Shown: positions 25,376-34,513, numbered from the stretch's first letter. The stretch is 64,000 nt of DNA from WAOL01 sp964399035 (GCA_964399035.1 CAYNPH010000097.1:1-64000); one strand, 5' to 3'. Translations and numbers: made by a program. Notes: generated from the letters alone by a model not told the origin.

Positions 25376-25389
25376 ATAATCATGATTAT
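25376..25389. promoter_or_regulatory. 14-bp perfect AT-rich palindrome
   Basis: ATAATCATGATTAT lies in the divergent intergenic region between the thioredoxin/sufS operon and the LIV transporter. It is perfectly symmetric. AT-rich palindromes arise easily by chance, so the operator call is tentative. Confidence 0.3.
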
Positions 25390-25471
25390 CTTTATACAAC
25401 AGTTATGACCTTATAATAATTCACACACACCTGCCAATACGTAGGCGTAAGTTTAAGCAGTTCTAACATGA

Positions 25472-25508
25472 TTAAATAATTTAAACAGGAAATGAAATGC
25501 TTATAAGC
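25472..25508 (+). promoter_or_regulatory. LIV operon promoter region: TATA box and adjacent palindrome
   Basis: GCTTATAAGC at 25499-25508 contains a TATA box about 55 nt before the first codon of the substrate-binding protein gene. Fifteen bases upstream, TTAAATAATTTAA (25472-25484) is a perfect odd-length palindrome, in the position where archaeal activators of the Lrp class bind. The intergenic stretch 25316-25558 holds nothing else I can identify. Confidence 0.45.
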
Positions 25509-25558
25509 CTCCCCTCCCATTACAGAGGCTGAAAATAAATGGGATAAAGGTGATGGAA

Positions 25559-26872
25559 ATGGCTGGACAGAATTTGAAGGTAGTGGTAGCTGCAATTATA
25601 ACTTTGATAGTGGGTATAGGCATAGGGTATGGAATATCGTTAGCCACGTCAACGGGAGGGGGGCAGGCCTCATCCCCATCAACCTCGACTGGAGGGACAA
25701 CCACCGTAACGGTAACTAAGACCGTGACCTCGTCCACTGGTAGTGGGACAAAGGTGTATAAGATCGGGTTCACGCTGCCGTTGTCGGGCGAGCTGTCCTC
25801 AGTGGGTAAGATGTGGGAGCAGGTAGCTAAGATGGCAATTAATGACCTCAACAAGGAGGTGCAGGCTTACGGCTTCAACGTTAAGTTTCAGGCCGTGATA
25901 CTGGATGACGCCACACAGGATGAGAAAGCCCTGCAGAACGTGCAGACATTCGCACAGCAGGGTATTAAGGTCGTGATAGGGCCTGCCGCGAGTTCTCAGG
26001 TTAAGGCTGTGAAGAGCTACGCGGACTCGAACCACATAGTCATAATATCCCCGTCATCGACGGCCCCCACACTCGCGATACCGAATGACTACATATTCAG
26101 GACCGTGGGTTCCGACGCACTTCAGGCTAAGGTGCTGGCCGCGCTGGTCGAGCACGAAGGCATAAAGAAGGTCGTGGTGTTCTACAGGAACGACGAGTAC
26201 GGTAACGCCTTCGCAGAGTTCTTCAAGAAGTACTTTGAGGGGAGCGGTGGCACCGCGATCCTGCAGTCCTACACTACGGGCCTCTCCGACTACTCATCCG
26301 AGGTGAACGCGTTAGCGCAGAAGGTGCAATCCAGTGGTGCCGAGGCCGTGGTGCTCATCTCATTCGATACTGACGGTGCTAACATTCTGTCGCACGCCGC
26401 CAACAACCCCGTGCTCTCGAAGATAAGGTGGTTCTCATCGGAAGGTGTGCACGGAGCGTCCGAGCTACTCCAGCCAAGCCTAGCCAAGTTCCTGATAAGC
26501 GTTAAGTTCATGGGTACTAGGCCGCAGACGCCTCACAACGTGCTGTACGAGCAGTTCGCCAAGAGATTCAAGGAAATGACGGGCAGTGACCCGCCCGTGT
26601 TCAGCGAGAACCTATATGACGCGGTAATGCTTGCCGGGTGGGCCATACTTAGGGCAGGCACCTACGACGGCGCCGCCATAAAGGACGCACTACCTAAGGT
26701 GGCGGCCCACTACTACGGGCCGAGCGGGTGGACGTACCTAGATGAGAACGGTGACAAGGCGTTCCAGCAGTACGCTATATGGTCGATAAAGCAGGTGAAC
26801 GGCAAGTACGAGTTCAGCGACATAGGCGTGTACCAGGGAGGCACGGTGACCCTAACGTCACAGCCAGGCTAA
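25559..26872 (+). CDS. Branched-chain amino acid-type ABC transporter substrate-binding protein
   Basis: Periplasmic-binding-protein type I fold of the LivJ/LivK family, 437 residues, on the outside of the cell. Residues 5-30 form a single membrane anchor (LKVVVAAIITLIVGIGIGYG) followed by a Ser/Thr-rich tether to about residue 65, replacing the lipobox of bacteria. The mature domain begins KIGFTLPLSGELSSVGKMWEQVAKMAINDLN, with VVIGPAASSQVKAV and VFSENLYDAVMLAG further on. The ligand may be an amino acid, amide or other small solute. ATG 25559 has AAAGGTGA upstream. First gene of a five-gene operon. Confidence 0.93.
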   Translation: MAGQNLKVVVAAIITLIVGIGIGYGISLATSTGGGQASSPSTSTGGTTTVTVTKTVTSSTGSGTKVYKIGFTLPLSGELSSVGKMWEQVAKMAINDLNKEVQAYGFNVKFQAVILDDATQDEKALQNVQTFAQQGIKVVIGPAASSQVKAVKSYADSNHIVIISPSSTAPTLAIPNDYIFRTVGSDALQAKVLAALVEHEGIKKVVVFYRNDEYGNAFAEFFKKYFEGSGGTAILQSYTTGLSDYSSEVNALAQKVQSSGAEAVVLISFDTDGANILSHAANNPVLSKIRWFSSEGVHGASELLQPSLAKFLISVKFMGTRPQTPHNVLYEQFAKRFKEMTGSDPPVFSENLYDAVMLAGWAILRAGTYDGAAIKDALPKVAAHYYGPSGWTYLDENGDKAFQQYAIWSIKQVNGKYEFSDIGVYQGGTVTLTSQPG

Positions 26873-26889
26873 TCAAGAACAGCCCCTAC

Positions 26890-26894
26890 TTTTT
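26890..26894 (+). terminator. T-run after the substrate-binding protein gene
   Basis: Five T directly after the binding-protein gene and before the permease genes. Partial termination here could give more binding protein than membrane subunits, a common transporter arrangement. Confidence 0.3.
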
Positions 26895-26977
26895 GATTGA
26901 GTCCATGCTCTCCCTTAACCTCAGCTTAACCTCTCACCCGCCATACGCGTAACCACGGTCTTCAGGAGGTGATGGCG

Positions 26978-27922
26978 ATGGTGAATATGGATGCGTACCA
27001 GGTGCTGACCGCCGTGCACATCGCGTTAATATACGCGGTACTGGCGGTTCCGTTAACGCTTAGTTATAAGACCACCAAGATAATCAATTTCGTTCACATA
27101 AACTTCATTACGTACGGTGCTTACGTCGCTGTGCTATTATACGTATTCCTAGGTATTGACAACGTGTTCGTGGCTATCGTAGCGGCATTTGTGGTCGGCG
27201 GCATTATGGGCGTTATGGATAACGTTGCTGTCTTTGAACCCTTGAGCAGGCGTGGCGCTAACGTAGTGATATTGATGATAGCTTCGATGGGTCTCTGGAT
27301 ATTCTACAAGTACTTGATGTACTCGGTGCTCGACGTCCTGTCTAGGTTCGCTAAGGCTAACCTAGTGTCGGTGTTACTCAGGTTCGAAACCCTGCCTAGG
27401 GTCGTTGTCGGCGGGATACCTATAACGAGCGCTTTCCTAACCGCCGTCGTGACCGCTGCCGCGTTGGCGCTCATGCTTTACTTCGTTCTTGAGAGGACAG
27501 CGGTTGGGAAGGCTATCAGGGCGATAGCCGATAACCCGACCCTAGCCGAAATATCAGGTATTCCGAGGGGTAGGGTAGTTAATGTCATGTGGTTCATGGC
27601 TGGCGGGATGGCTGCGGTTGGAGGAGTGCTTTGGGCGATATTCGCCATAGCCACTCCCGAGGTCGGCGACACCCTAATACTGCAGGTATTCGCGATAGCC
27701 GTGATAGGTGGTTTAACCTCGCTTTCCCGGACGGCGTTGGGTGCCTTCATAATCGCGTTTGCTGAGAACCTCGGTATGGCGTTCCTTAACCAGGTCTTCG
27801 GCGTCCCCACGAGCTTCAAGCCCTTCATAACGTTCTCCACGCTACTGATAGTCATCATAGCGTTCCCGCCTCTAGGTGCCGGGGGTGGGTTACCGTATAG
27901 GTTCCTAAGGAAGAGGAGGTGA
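26978..27922 (+). CDS. livH: LIV-type ABC transporter permease LivH
   Basis: First membrane subunit, 314 residues with about eight helices. Family features: LTLSYKTTKIINFVHINFITYGAYVAV near the start, RAIADNPTLAEISGIPRGRVVNVMWFMAGGMAAVGGVLW (the cytoplasmic coupling region), and IGGLTSLSRTALGAFIIAFAENLG. AGGAGGTGA stands just before ATG 26978, which is preferred over GTG 26969. The paired subunit LivM follows after six bases. Confidence 0.92.
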   Translation: MVNMDAYQVLTAVHIALIYAVLAVPLTLSYKTTKIINFVHINFITYGAYVAVLLYVFLGIDNVFVAIVAAFVVGGIMGVMDNVAVFEPLSRRGANVVILMIASMGLWIFYKYLMYSVLDVLSRFAKANLVSVLLRFETLPRVVVGGIPITSAFLTAVVTAAALALMLYFVLERTAVGKAIRAIADNPTLAEISGIPRGRVVNVMWFMAGGMAAVGGVLWAIFAIATPEVGDTLILQVFAIAVIGGLTSLSRTALGAFIIAFAENLGMAFLNQVFGVPTSFKPFITFSTLLIVIIAFPPLGAGGGLPYRFLRKRR

Positions 27923-27928
27923 GACGGT

Positions 27929-28987
27929 ATGCTACCCAGCTTCGATATCCTCGGGTTCCTGGTCTCGTGGGGCACGTTCCTAGGCATCTACGCGATTCTA
28001 GCAATATCCCTTAACCTTGAGGTAGGGCTGACCGGCATGGCTAACTTCGGTAAGGTGGCGTTCTACGGGATAGGGGCATACTTAGCCGCATCTCTCAGCG
28101 TGTACACCGTGCTCGCCGTGTATCACGTGGCGGCCGCGCCCTACACTACTGAAGGAATCATAGCTCTAGGCAAGTACGGTGGCGCCAACCCCGCCCTAGA
28201 CTTAGGGATATTTGCAGCGTCACTCGTGCTTGGGTTCATCATCGCTGGGTGCGTAGGGTACTTACTGACGTACCCAACACTTAGGGTAGGTCCGGCGTTC
28301 CTCGGCATAACACTACTGGCGTTCGGGGAACTCCTGAGGATATTCCTGCTGAATTACCAGCCGCTCGGCGCTAGTAAGGGGTTAAGCGGCATACCGCACC
28401 CCTTCCTGTGGATCCCTGACCCCGTGCTTAGGGAGAGGCTCTACGTCCTCATAGTGTTGGGGTTCCTAGCGATAACGTTATGGTTCGCCGAAAGAATAAC
28501 TAACTCCCCGTTCGGCAGGGTGCTTAAGGCTATTAGGGACGATGAGGTGGCGGCTCTCTGCATGGGTAAGCATGTGCCTAGGGTTAAGGCAACAGTTCTC
28601 TTCATAGGCTCGGGAATGGCTGGCATTGCCGGCGTCCTCCTAGCGTTCTACATGAGCTCAGTGAACCCGAACATGTTCGTGCCGGCGGTAACCTTCAACA
28701 TCTGGGCCATGGTCATACTCGGGGGTATGGGGAATAATAAGGGGGCGGTGGTTGGCGCAGCAATAATCACGTTCGTGGACAGGATACTGACCTTCATAAC
28801 CCCCAACCTAGGCATAACGATAATCACGCCTGACTACATCAGGTGGATGATCGTCGGCATACTCATCGTGCTTGTGCTGATGTTCATGCCCGGAGGACTA
28901 GTGCCGGAGAAACCCATCAAGACCCCGGCATGGGAGGCTGTGGAGGATCTAGAGAAGGAACCGGCTAGGGGAGGTGATGAGGCGTGA
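27929..28987 (+). CDS. livM: LIV-type ABC transporter permease LivM
   Basis: Second membrane subunit, 352 residues, about nine helices. Features: SLNLEVGLTGMANFGKVAFYGIGAYLAA, FGRVLKAIRDDEVAALCMGKHVPRVKATVLFIGSGMAGIAGVLLA, and WAMVILGGMGNNKGAVVGAAIITFVDRIL. GAGGAGGTGA precedes ATG 27929. The last four bases overlap the start of livG. Confidence 0.93.
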   Translation: MLPSFDILGFLVSWGTFLGIYAILAISLNLEVGLTGMANFGKVAFYGIGAYLAASLSVYTVLAVYHVAAAPYTTEGIIALGKYGGANPALDLGIFAASLVLGFIIAGCVGYLLTYPTLRVGPAFLGITLLAFGELLRIFLLNYQPLGASKGLSGIPHPFLWIPDPVLRERLYVLIVLGFLAITLWFAERITNSPFGRVLKAIRDDEVAALCMGKHVPRVKATVLFIGSGMAGIAGVLLAFYMSSVNPNMFVPAVTFNIWAMVILGGMGNNKGAVVGAAIITFVDRILTFITPNLGITIITPDYIRWMIVGILIVLVLMFMPGGLVPEKPIKTPAWEAVEDLEKEPARGGDEA

Positions 28988-29745
28988 CTAAACCTATACT
29001 CGAGGTTAAGGACCTAGCTAGGTACTTCGGCGGTGTTAAGGCGCTTGACGGAGTGACGCTGGAGGTACCGGAGAGAGGAGTGATAGGGTTGATAGGGCCG
29101 AACGGGTCAGGGAAGACCACGCTGTTCAACGTAGTTACCGGGTTCTACGTACCTACGCGTGGGGAGGTGTGGTACGCTGGGGAGAGGATAGACGGGCTTA
29201 ACCCGAATGAAGTGTTCCTGAAGGGGCTCGTGAGAACCTTCCAGATTCCTAGGCTATTTCCCTCGCTAACCGTGCTTGAGAACGTCCTGCTGACCCCGCC
29301 AAGGCAGGTGGGTGAGAAGATCCTAGTCGCGCCATTCAGGAGTAGGTGGGAGAAGCAAGAGAAGGAGCTCGCCCGGAAGGCTGTAGCGCTCCTTAAGAAG
29401 TTCGGCCTCGGCGACTACGTAAGGGCTAAGGTGTCGGAGTTATCCGCAGCCCACATGAAGATGATCGAGACCATCAGGGGACTAATAACGGACGCTAAGG
29501 TCTACCTACTGGACGAGCCAGCCGCTGGCGTCGCATACACTACTGCGAGGGAGCTCTTCACGTTCATAAGAAGGTTAAGAGATGAGGAGGGCTTAACCTT
29601 CTTCATCATCGAGCACAGGCTGGAGGTACTCATGGACTTCGTTGACTACGTCTATGTCCTTCACAACGGCAAGCTACTCTCCGAAGGCAAGCCCGATGAA
29701 GTAATGAATGATCCAAAGGTAATTGAGGCATACATAGGGAGGTGA
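28984..29745 (+). CDS. livG: LIV-type ABC transporter ATPase LivG
   Basis: ATPase of 253 residues. Walker A GPNGSGKTT, Q-loop VRTFQIPRLFPSLTVLENV, Walker B VYLLDEPAAGVAYTTARE and the switch histidine in IIEHRLEVLMDFVDYVYVLHNGKLLSEG, which is characteristic of LivG. The signature is the altered LSAAHMKMIETIRGL rather than LSGGQ; LivG proteins usually have LSYGxQR, so this is a deviation. GTG start overlaps the livM stop. Confidence 0.92.
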   Translation: MTKPILEVKDLARYFGGVKALDGVTLEVPERGVIGLIGPNGSGKTTLFNVVTGFYVPTRGEVWYAGERIDGLNPNEVFLKGLVRTFQIPRLFPSLTVLENVLLTPPRQVGEKILVAPFRSRWEKQEKELARKAVALLKKFGLGDYVRAKVSELSAAHMKMIETIRGLITDAKVYLLDEPAAGVAYTTARELFTFIRRLRDEEGLTFFIIEHRLEVLMDFVDYVYVLHNGKLLSEGKPDEVMNDPKVIEAYIGR

Positions 29746-29751
29746 TTAGAG

Positions 29752-30480
29752 GTGAGTGAACAGGGCGCACCAATACTTGAGGTTAAGGGCCTGAGGTCTG
29801 GGTACGGGAAGATGGAGGTGCTTCACGGCATTGACTTAGTGGTTAGGGAGGGCGAAGTAGTGGCGGTTCTCGGGCCTAACGGGGCGGGTAAGACGACCCT
29901 GCTTAACAGCATATTCGGGATAGCCACGATTCACTCAGGTCAAGTCGTCCTAGCAGGTAAGGACGTGACGGGGTTAAAGCCTCACCAGATAGTGCGGTTA
30001 GGCGTAGGGTACGCGCCTCAAACAAACAACGTGTTCCCTGAACTCACGGTCGAGGATAACCTAGTGATGGGTGCGTACATGCGTGGCAGGGACCCAAGCA
30101 TCAAGGATGACATTAAGGAGATGTTCAAGCTATTCCCCGAAATAGCTAGGAGGAGGAACCAGAAGGCGAAGACATTGAGCGGTGGGGAGAGACAGATGCT
30201 AGCCGTCGCTAGGGCGCTTATGTCTAGGCCGAAGCTCCTCCTACTGGACGAGCCGACCGCCGGGCTAGCGCCTAAGGCTGCAAGCACCTTAATGCGTAAG
30301 GTCGGGGAAATAAGGAGCATGGGGGTAACCATACTCCTCGTGGAGCAGAACGTAGCTAAGGCATTGAGCGTTGCTGACAGGGGATACGTGCTTGTGGGTG
30401 GGCGCATAGTTAAGGAGGCCTCAGCAGACGAGCTAAGAAGCATTGAGATGGAGAAGCTATTCTTCTTGGGAGGGGAGTGA
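29752..30480 (+). CDS. livF: LIV-type ABC transporter ATPase LivF
   Basis: ATPase of 242 residues. Walker A GPNGAGKTT, the LivF-type GVGYAPQTNNVFPELTVEDNLVMGAYMRG, an intact signature LSGGERQMLAVARALM, Walker B LLLLDEPTAGLAPKAA and VEQNVAKALSVADRGYVL. With LivG's altered signature, LivF supplies the canonical signature for one composite ATP site. GTG 29752 follows GGGAGGTGATTAGAG. Last gene of the transporter operon. Confidence 0.94.
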   Translation: MSEQGAPILEVKGLRSGYGKMEVLHGIDLVVREGEVVAVLGPNGAGKTTLLNSIFGIATIHSGQVVLAGKDVTGLKPHQIVRLGVGYAPQTNNVFPELTVEDNLVMGAYMRGRDPSIKDDIKEMFKLFPEIARRRNQKAKTLSGGERQMLAVARALMSRPKLLLLDEPTAGLAPKAASTLMRKVGEIRSMGVTILLVEQNVAKALSVADRGYVLVGGRIVKEASADELRSIEMEKLFFLGGE

Positions 30481-30554
30481 GTTCTCTGCGATGACTTGAA
30501 CAATAGTCTTAATTTTTAACTCTGTGTAAACCCATTAATCAGGTGAGCAACTGA

Positions 30555-31007
30555 ATGGTTAAGCTGGCAATAGTGGTTTCGGAGTTCAATTACGACGTGA
30601 CCTACTTAATGCTTCAGAAAGCCGTCAACCACGCTAAGTTCCTCGGTGCGGAGGTCACGCACGTCGTTAAGGTGCCCGGGGCGTTCGAAGTACCTATCGC
30701 GGTGAAGAAGCTTCTCGATAAGGGCGACGTCGACGCCGTAGTGACTATAGGGGCTGTGATTCAAGGTGCAACGAAGCACGATGAACTCGTTGCTGGGCAA
30801 ACCGCGAGAAAATTAATGGACCTCGCGCTCGAGTACGGTAAGCCAGTAACGCTCGGCATAATAGGGCCCGGCGCATCGAGAATGCAGGCGCTCGAGAGGG
30901 TCGAGGACTACGCTAGGCGCGCGGTGGAGGCAGCCGTCAAGATGGTGCGTAGGCTTAAGGCCGTTGACGAGCTAAGGTATGAGGGCGAAACCCTAACCAT
31001 AGAGTGA
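30555..31007 (+). CDS. ribH: 6,7-dimethyl-8-ribityllumazine synthase
   Basis: Penultimate step of riboflavin synthesis, condensing the ribityl-pyrimidinedione with dihydroxybutanone phosphate. 150 residues; normally forms pentamers or 60-mer shells. Substrate motifs: VSEFNYDVT, VPGAFEVPIAV, and TIGAVIQGATKHDELVA, where the catalytic His88 equivalent is in TKHDE. ATG 30555 with GGTGAG seven bases upstream. GTP cyclohydrolase III, an early enzyme of the archaeal flavin/F420 route, follows 60 bases downstream. Confidence 0.94.
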   Translation: MVKLAIVVSEFNYDVTYLMLQKAVNHAKFLGAEVTHVVKVPGAFEVPIAVKKLLDKGDVDAVVTIGAVIQGATKHDELVAGQTARKLMDLALEYGKPVTLGIIGPGASRMQALERVEDYARRAVEAAVKMVRRLKAVDELRYEGETLTIE

Positions 31008-31067
31008 TGTAGCACCAACTAAGCGACGGCACCCCCTAGCTAACTATGTCCCGGTAAGTGAGGAAGC

Positions 31068-31766
31068 ATGGTACTTGTAGGGACGGTGGCGTTCGAGGGA
31101 TATAGGGAGTGGACGGAGTCCTTAGGACCTGACAGGGAATGGTTCATACAACTCGTGCAGGCTAGGACGTACCAGGTGATTCAGTCCTTCACTGCTGAGC
31201 ACGATGGTATGGCTTTACCCCTCAGGTACGATATCCAGTTAGTGCTCCTGCCAGGTAGCGTCGACCCGGAGGCATTCATTAACGGCGTTAAGGAAGCTCT
31301 CAAACCATACAGTCCCACACCTGTCCGGGTAGCGTTACTCTGCGGTGAAATACCTTCGGTGCTCAGCAAGGTGCGCAAGTACTTAGAGCTAGGTGATTAC
31401 TACGAGGAATGCGAACCTAGGGAAATCGCGGTAGCGCATGCTGACCTAAACTACTTCACACACATGACCTCTAGGGACGGGCCCTACTCAGCGTATGTCG
31501 AGGTGATGAAGCTCATCAACACCTACGTGGAGTCCCTCGCGGACATTGCCGTCGTTCAGTACTTAGGAGGCGATAACCTAGTTGCAATTACCGAGCCCTC
31601 AAACCTAGATGCGGTCATACAGGAACTCATTAAACCGAACCACATTAAGGTGGGGGTCGGTATATCGCACATACCTAGGAAGGCCTTCTCAGCCGCGGCT
31701 ACGGCCCTAACGAGGATTAGGGAGGGTGGCAGGAGGATCAAATACCTTGTGCTAAGGGAGGGGTGA
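31068..31766 (+). CDS. arfA: GTP cyclohydrolase III (ArfA)
   Basis: Archaeal enzyme that opens GTP to the formylamino-pyrimidine precursor of riboflavin and F420. 232 residues with two ferredoxin-like halves resembling nucleotide cyclase folds. Metal/GTP motifs: VAHADLNYFTHMT, YLGGDNLVAI and VGVGISHIPRKAFSAAATALTRIREGG. ATG 31068, no strong ribosome site. It lies next to ribH, consistent with a flavin-synthesis neighbourhood. Confidence 0.93.
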   Translation: MVLVGTVAFEGYREWTESLGPDREWFIQLVQARTYQVIQSFTAEHDGMALPLRYDIQLVLLPGSVDPEAFINGVKEALKPYSPTPVRVALLCGEIPSVLSKVRKYLELGDYYEECEPREIAVAHADLNYFTHMTSRDGPYSAYVEVMKLINTYVESLADIAVVQYLGGDNLVAITEPSNLDAVIQELIKPNHIKVGVGISHIPRKAFSAAATALTRIREGGRRIKYLVLREG

Positions 31767-31839
31767 GGGCCGCCAGAAGCAAACCACCTTTAGGCGGCAC
31801 GCATTTTAATGTGATTGAGACTTTCCCTTGGTGTGATGT

Positions 31840-32373
31840 GTGGTATTCAGTCTAATAGTGACGCATGAGCCAGGCATAGACAACTACCGTTGGGCCAGGA
31901 ATCAACTCAGGCAAATAGCTGGTACTAAGTTAAGGTACGTTTCTTCCTACCAGTCAGTGATCCTCTATGACCTAGATGAGGATCCCCATGAGGTGGCTAG
32001 GGAGATAAGGGAGGCATTAAAAGGTGTTGGAACGCCCATCATAAGGGTCATACCTATAGATTACGTCACGGACCCCTACATAAGCGACGTTGTGGAGGTT
32101 ATTAAGGAGAGCATAGCCCCCAAAATACCTGAGGGGACTAAGTTCCGTGTGACCCTCGAGGGACATCTTTACGTCGTGAGGGAGGACGGCTCCAGGGTGA
32201 GGATGCACACCATAGACGCCGTCAGGGAGATAGCGAGGTACATTGACAGGCCAGTGGATCTCGAGAACCCAGAGTTAGTAGTCCTCGTTAAGGTCGTTAA
32301 GTACATGCGGGGAAGGAGGAAGGCCGGCATATCCTTGCTCAAGCCTGAGGAGCTGAGGAGGGTCTCCGTATGA
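31840..32373 (+). CDS. THUMP domain protein (Tan1-like)
   Basis: A 177-residue protein with a C-terminal RNA-binding THUMP domain: DVVEVIKESIAPKIPEGTKFRVTLEGHLYVVREDGSRVRMHTIDAVREIARYIDRPVDLENPELVVLVKVV. The size and N-terminal domain (LIVTHEPGIDNYRWARNQLRQIAG) match archaeal relatives of Tan1, the tRNA-acetylation cofactor. It probably presents tRNA to an acetyltransferase encoded elsewhere. It overlaps the phosphohexomutase gene by four bases. Confidence 0.85.
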   Translation: MVFSLIVTHEPGIDNYRWARNQLRQIAGTKLRYVSSYQSVILYDLDEDPHEVAREIREALKGVGTPIIRVIPIDYVTDPYISDVVEVIKESIAPKIPEGTKFRVTLEGHLYVVREDGSRVRMHTIDAVREIARYIDRPVDLENPELVVLVKVVKYMRGRRKAGISLLKPEELRRVSV

Positions 32374-33773
32374 GGAGGCTCTTCGGGACAGCCGGTATTA
32401 GGGGCAGGTACTTGGAAGAGGTCTCACCCCACCTAGCGGTCGAGGTGGGGATGGCGCTAACAACGTACGTGAAGGCATCTAAGGTAGTTATAGGCGGGGA
32501 TGGTAGGCTAACAACGCCTGTTCTCAAGCTAGCCGCGGCGGTAGGCGCTATGACTGTGGGGGCCAACGCGATCGATGTGGGGCTAGTTCCCCTCCCGACC
32601 CTAGCATGGTCCGTGAGGAGATACGGGGGCGACGGAGGCATATACATCACGGCATCGCATAACCCACCAACGGACAACGGCATAAAAGTATTCACCGCTG
32701 AGGGGATGGAGTTCCCCGAGAGGGATGAGAGGGAGCTAGAGAGGATAATCCACGAGAAGTCGTGGAGGCTCGCCGACTGGGACTCCGTAGGTAAGTATGA
32801 GGCAAGGCTAGGTGCGTTGGAGGACTACATAGAAGAAGTGAGTTCTAGGGTGATGCCAACCACGATTAAGAGAAAACCCAAGGTACTCATAGACACCGCC
32901 AACGGCGCCCCCTCACTAGCCACACCCAACGTGCTAAGGAGTATAGGTGCGGACGTCGTGACGCTAAACGCTAATGTCGACGGGAGGTTCCCGGGCAGGA
33001 CACCTGAGCCAAGACCCGACGTGCTAGAGCCCTTCCTCCCCGTTGCTAGGGACGTGGGCGCGCATGTTTTCCTTGCGCAGGACGGTGACGGGGATAGGTT
33101 AGCTGTCCTTGACCCGGCTAAGGGCTTCATAAAGCAGGACAGAATCATAGCGTTAATAGCTAAGAGGAAGCTCGAGGAGAAGAAAGGAACTATCGTTGTG
33201 TCCATAGATGTCGGCAACGCCGTAAGGGATGTAGTCGAGGAACTCGGCGGTAAGCTCTACGTCGTGAAGCTAGGGAAAACACATGAAGGCCTACTCAAGA
33301 ACCCTGACACGTTAATAGCTGCTGAGCCGTGGAAACTCATCGACCCGTCCTGGGGGTCATGGATCGACGGGATCTATCAAGCTGGATTAATAGTTAAGTG
33401 GATGGCTGAGGAAGGTAAGGACATAGGAGAGTTAATGAGTGAGGTGCCTAACTACCCTCAAGCTAGGTACTCACTTAAGATGCCTAAGCACGTGCGCGAC
33501 CAGGTGTTCGAGGCCATGAAGGACGAACTAATGGGGATGGCTGGCGAGAACTCCGAAATAATAACGATTGATGGGTTAAGGGTGAACTTCCCGGACAGGT
33601 CCTGGCTACTCATAAGGAAGTCCGGGACAGAGCCCAAGATAAGGATCTACGGTGAGGCAGGGAGCCCACAAGCACTGAGAGACATGGTCAACAAACTCAT
33701 CCATACCGCCACATCAACGCTCAGGAAGTTAGGGGTAAGCGAAGTTAAGGTGGAAGGCAAGATAATACCATAA
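32370..33773 (+). CDS. Phosphohexomutase (phosphomannomutase/phosphoglucomutase/GlmM-like)
   Basis: Alpha-D-phosphohexomutase of 467 residues that interconverts 1- and 6-phosphosugars. Phosphoserine Ser96 in TASHNPPTDNG, the metal loop DGDGDR at 238-243, the sugar loop around AEPWKLIDPSWGSWIDGIYQ, and the phosphate-binding RKSGTEPKIRIYGE near the C-terminus. The sugar-loop sequence is closest to glucosamine/mannose mutases but does not settle substrate. ATG overlaps the stop of the THUMP gene. Confidence 0.9.
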   Translation: MRRLFGTAGIRGRYLEEVSPHLAVEVGMALTTYVKASKVVIGGDGRLTTPVLKLAAAVGAMTVGANAIDVGLVPLPTLAWSVRRYGGDGGIYITASHNPPTDNGIKVFTAEGMEFPERDERELERIIHEKSWRLADWDSVGKYEARLGALEDYIEEVSSRVMPTTIKRKPKVLIDTANGAPSLATPNVLRSIGADVVTLNANVDGRFPGRTPEPRPDVLEPFLPVARDVGAHVFLAQDGDGDRLAVLDPAKGFIKQDRIIALIAKRKLEEKKGTIVVSIDVGNAVRDVVEELGGKLYVVKLGKTHEGLLKNPDTLIAAEPWKLIDPSWGSWIDGIYQAGLIVKWMAEEGKDIGELMSEVPNYPQARYSLKMPKHVRDQVFEAMKDELMGMAGENSEIITIDGLRVNFPDRSWLLIRKSGTEPKIRIYGEAGSPQALRDMVNKLIHTATSTLRKLGVSEVKVEGKIIP

Positions 33774-33847
33774 AACGAGGGAAAATCCGGGAAAACAAGC
33801 ACGTGGTTTTACACTTCTTAAAAACATGAGGGGTTCTGACCACCGCG

Positions 33848-34513
33848 TTAGAAGTTCTCGGCGGTGGCCTCTGATTCGCCACTCTTCGAAGCGGTCGGGA
33901 CGGCGGGTAGGGCTGGGAAGGTCTCCTTCATGCGCTGCTCCGCTATCACCTTTGCCTCCTCTAGCACTTTCCTCGCATCCGGGCTCGTGTAGATTGGTGA
34001 CGGGCCTATCCCTAGCATCTCACCCGCTTCCATCACGGTCTCCTGAAGTATGTCATGCACCTCACCAAGCTCAATACCTATCTCGGGGAGCACACCCCTT
34101 ATCGCTGCCCTTATATCCTTAACCACCCCCACCACGGGGCCAAGCATAGCGGCAATGTCACCTATTTCTCTTATGGACTCAATCCTCAGGGATATCTGTT
34201 CGAGCGCCACCTGCACCATCAGTAGGGACTTAGCCACCTTCCTTAACTCCGCCACCTCATTAGCGTACATGGACGCCCTAGCCATGTCCTTACTTATGAG
34301 GGCATCTACAACCCTCTCAAACAGGTCCTTATCCCTAGCCTTAAGCCTCTCTAAGTACACCTCAAGCCTCCTAACCATCGAGTTAATCTTGTAATGAGCC
34401 ATAGCTAGCCTCATCCTAAGGGGCTTCTCCTTCGTGAACGCGCTCTTAATCATCTGACCAACGGTTTTCTCCTTTCCCTTCCAGGCTTTCTCAAAGTCCT
34501 TAAAGCTGGACAT
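33848..34513 (-). CDS. ESCRT-III family protein (CdvB paralog)
   Basis: Snf7-like protein of 221 residues involved in membrane scission during archaeal division or vesicle budding. Helical core from KPLRMRLAMAHYKINSMVRRLEVYLERLKARDKDLFERVVDALISKDMARASMYANEVAELRKV to the acidic helix, with a basic N-terminus. FPALPAVP at about 199-206 resembles the MIM2 motif that binds the MIT domain of the ATPase CdvC. It lacks the C-terminal winged helix of CdvB itself, so it is a CdvB1/2/3-type paralog. ATG 34513 is chosen because a TATA box (TTTTTAAGTAAA, about 34545-34556) implies a transcript starting after the longer start at 34543. Confidence 0.85.
   Translation of the reverse strand: MSSFKDFEKAWKGKEKTVGQMIKSAFTKEKPLRMRLAMAHYKINSMVRRLEVYLERLKARDKDLFERVVDALISKDMARASMYANEVAELRKVAKSLLMVQVALEQISLRIESIREIGDIAAMLGPVVGVVKDIRAAIRGVLPEIGIELGEVHDILQETVMEAGEMLGIGPSPIYTSPDARKVLEEAKVIAEQRMKETFPALPAVPTASKSGESEATAENF

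Noticed and set aside
27381..27396. tRNA T-loop-like GGTTCGAAACC
   Set aside because: Lies inside livH in frame (LRFETLPRV) and no acceptor, D or anticodon stems can be formed around it.
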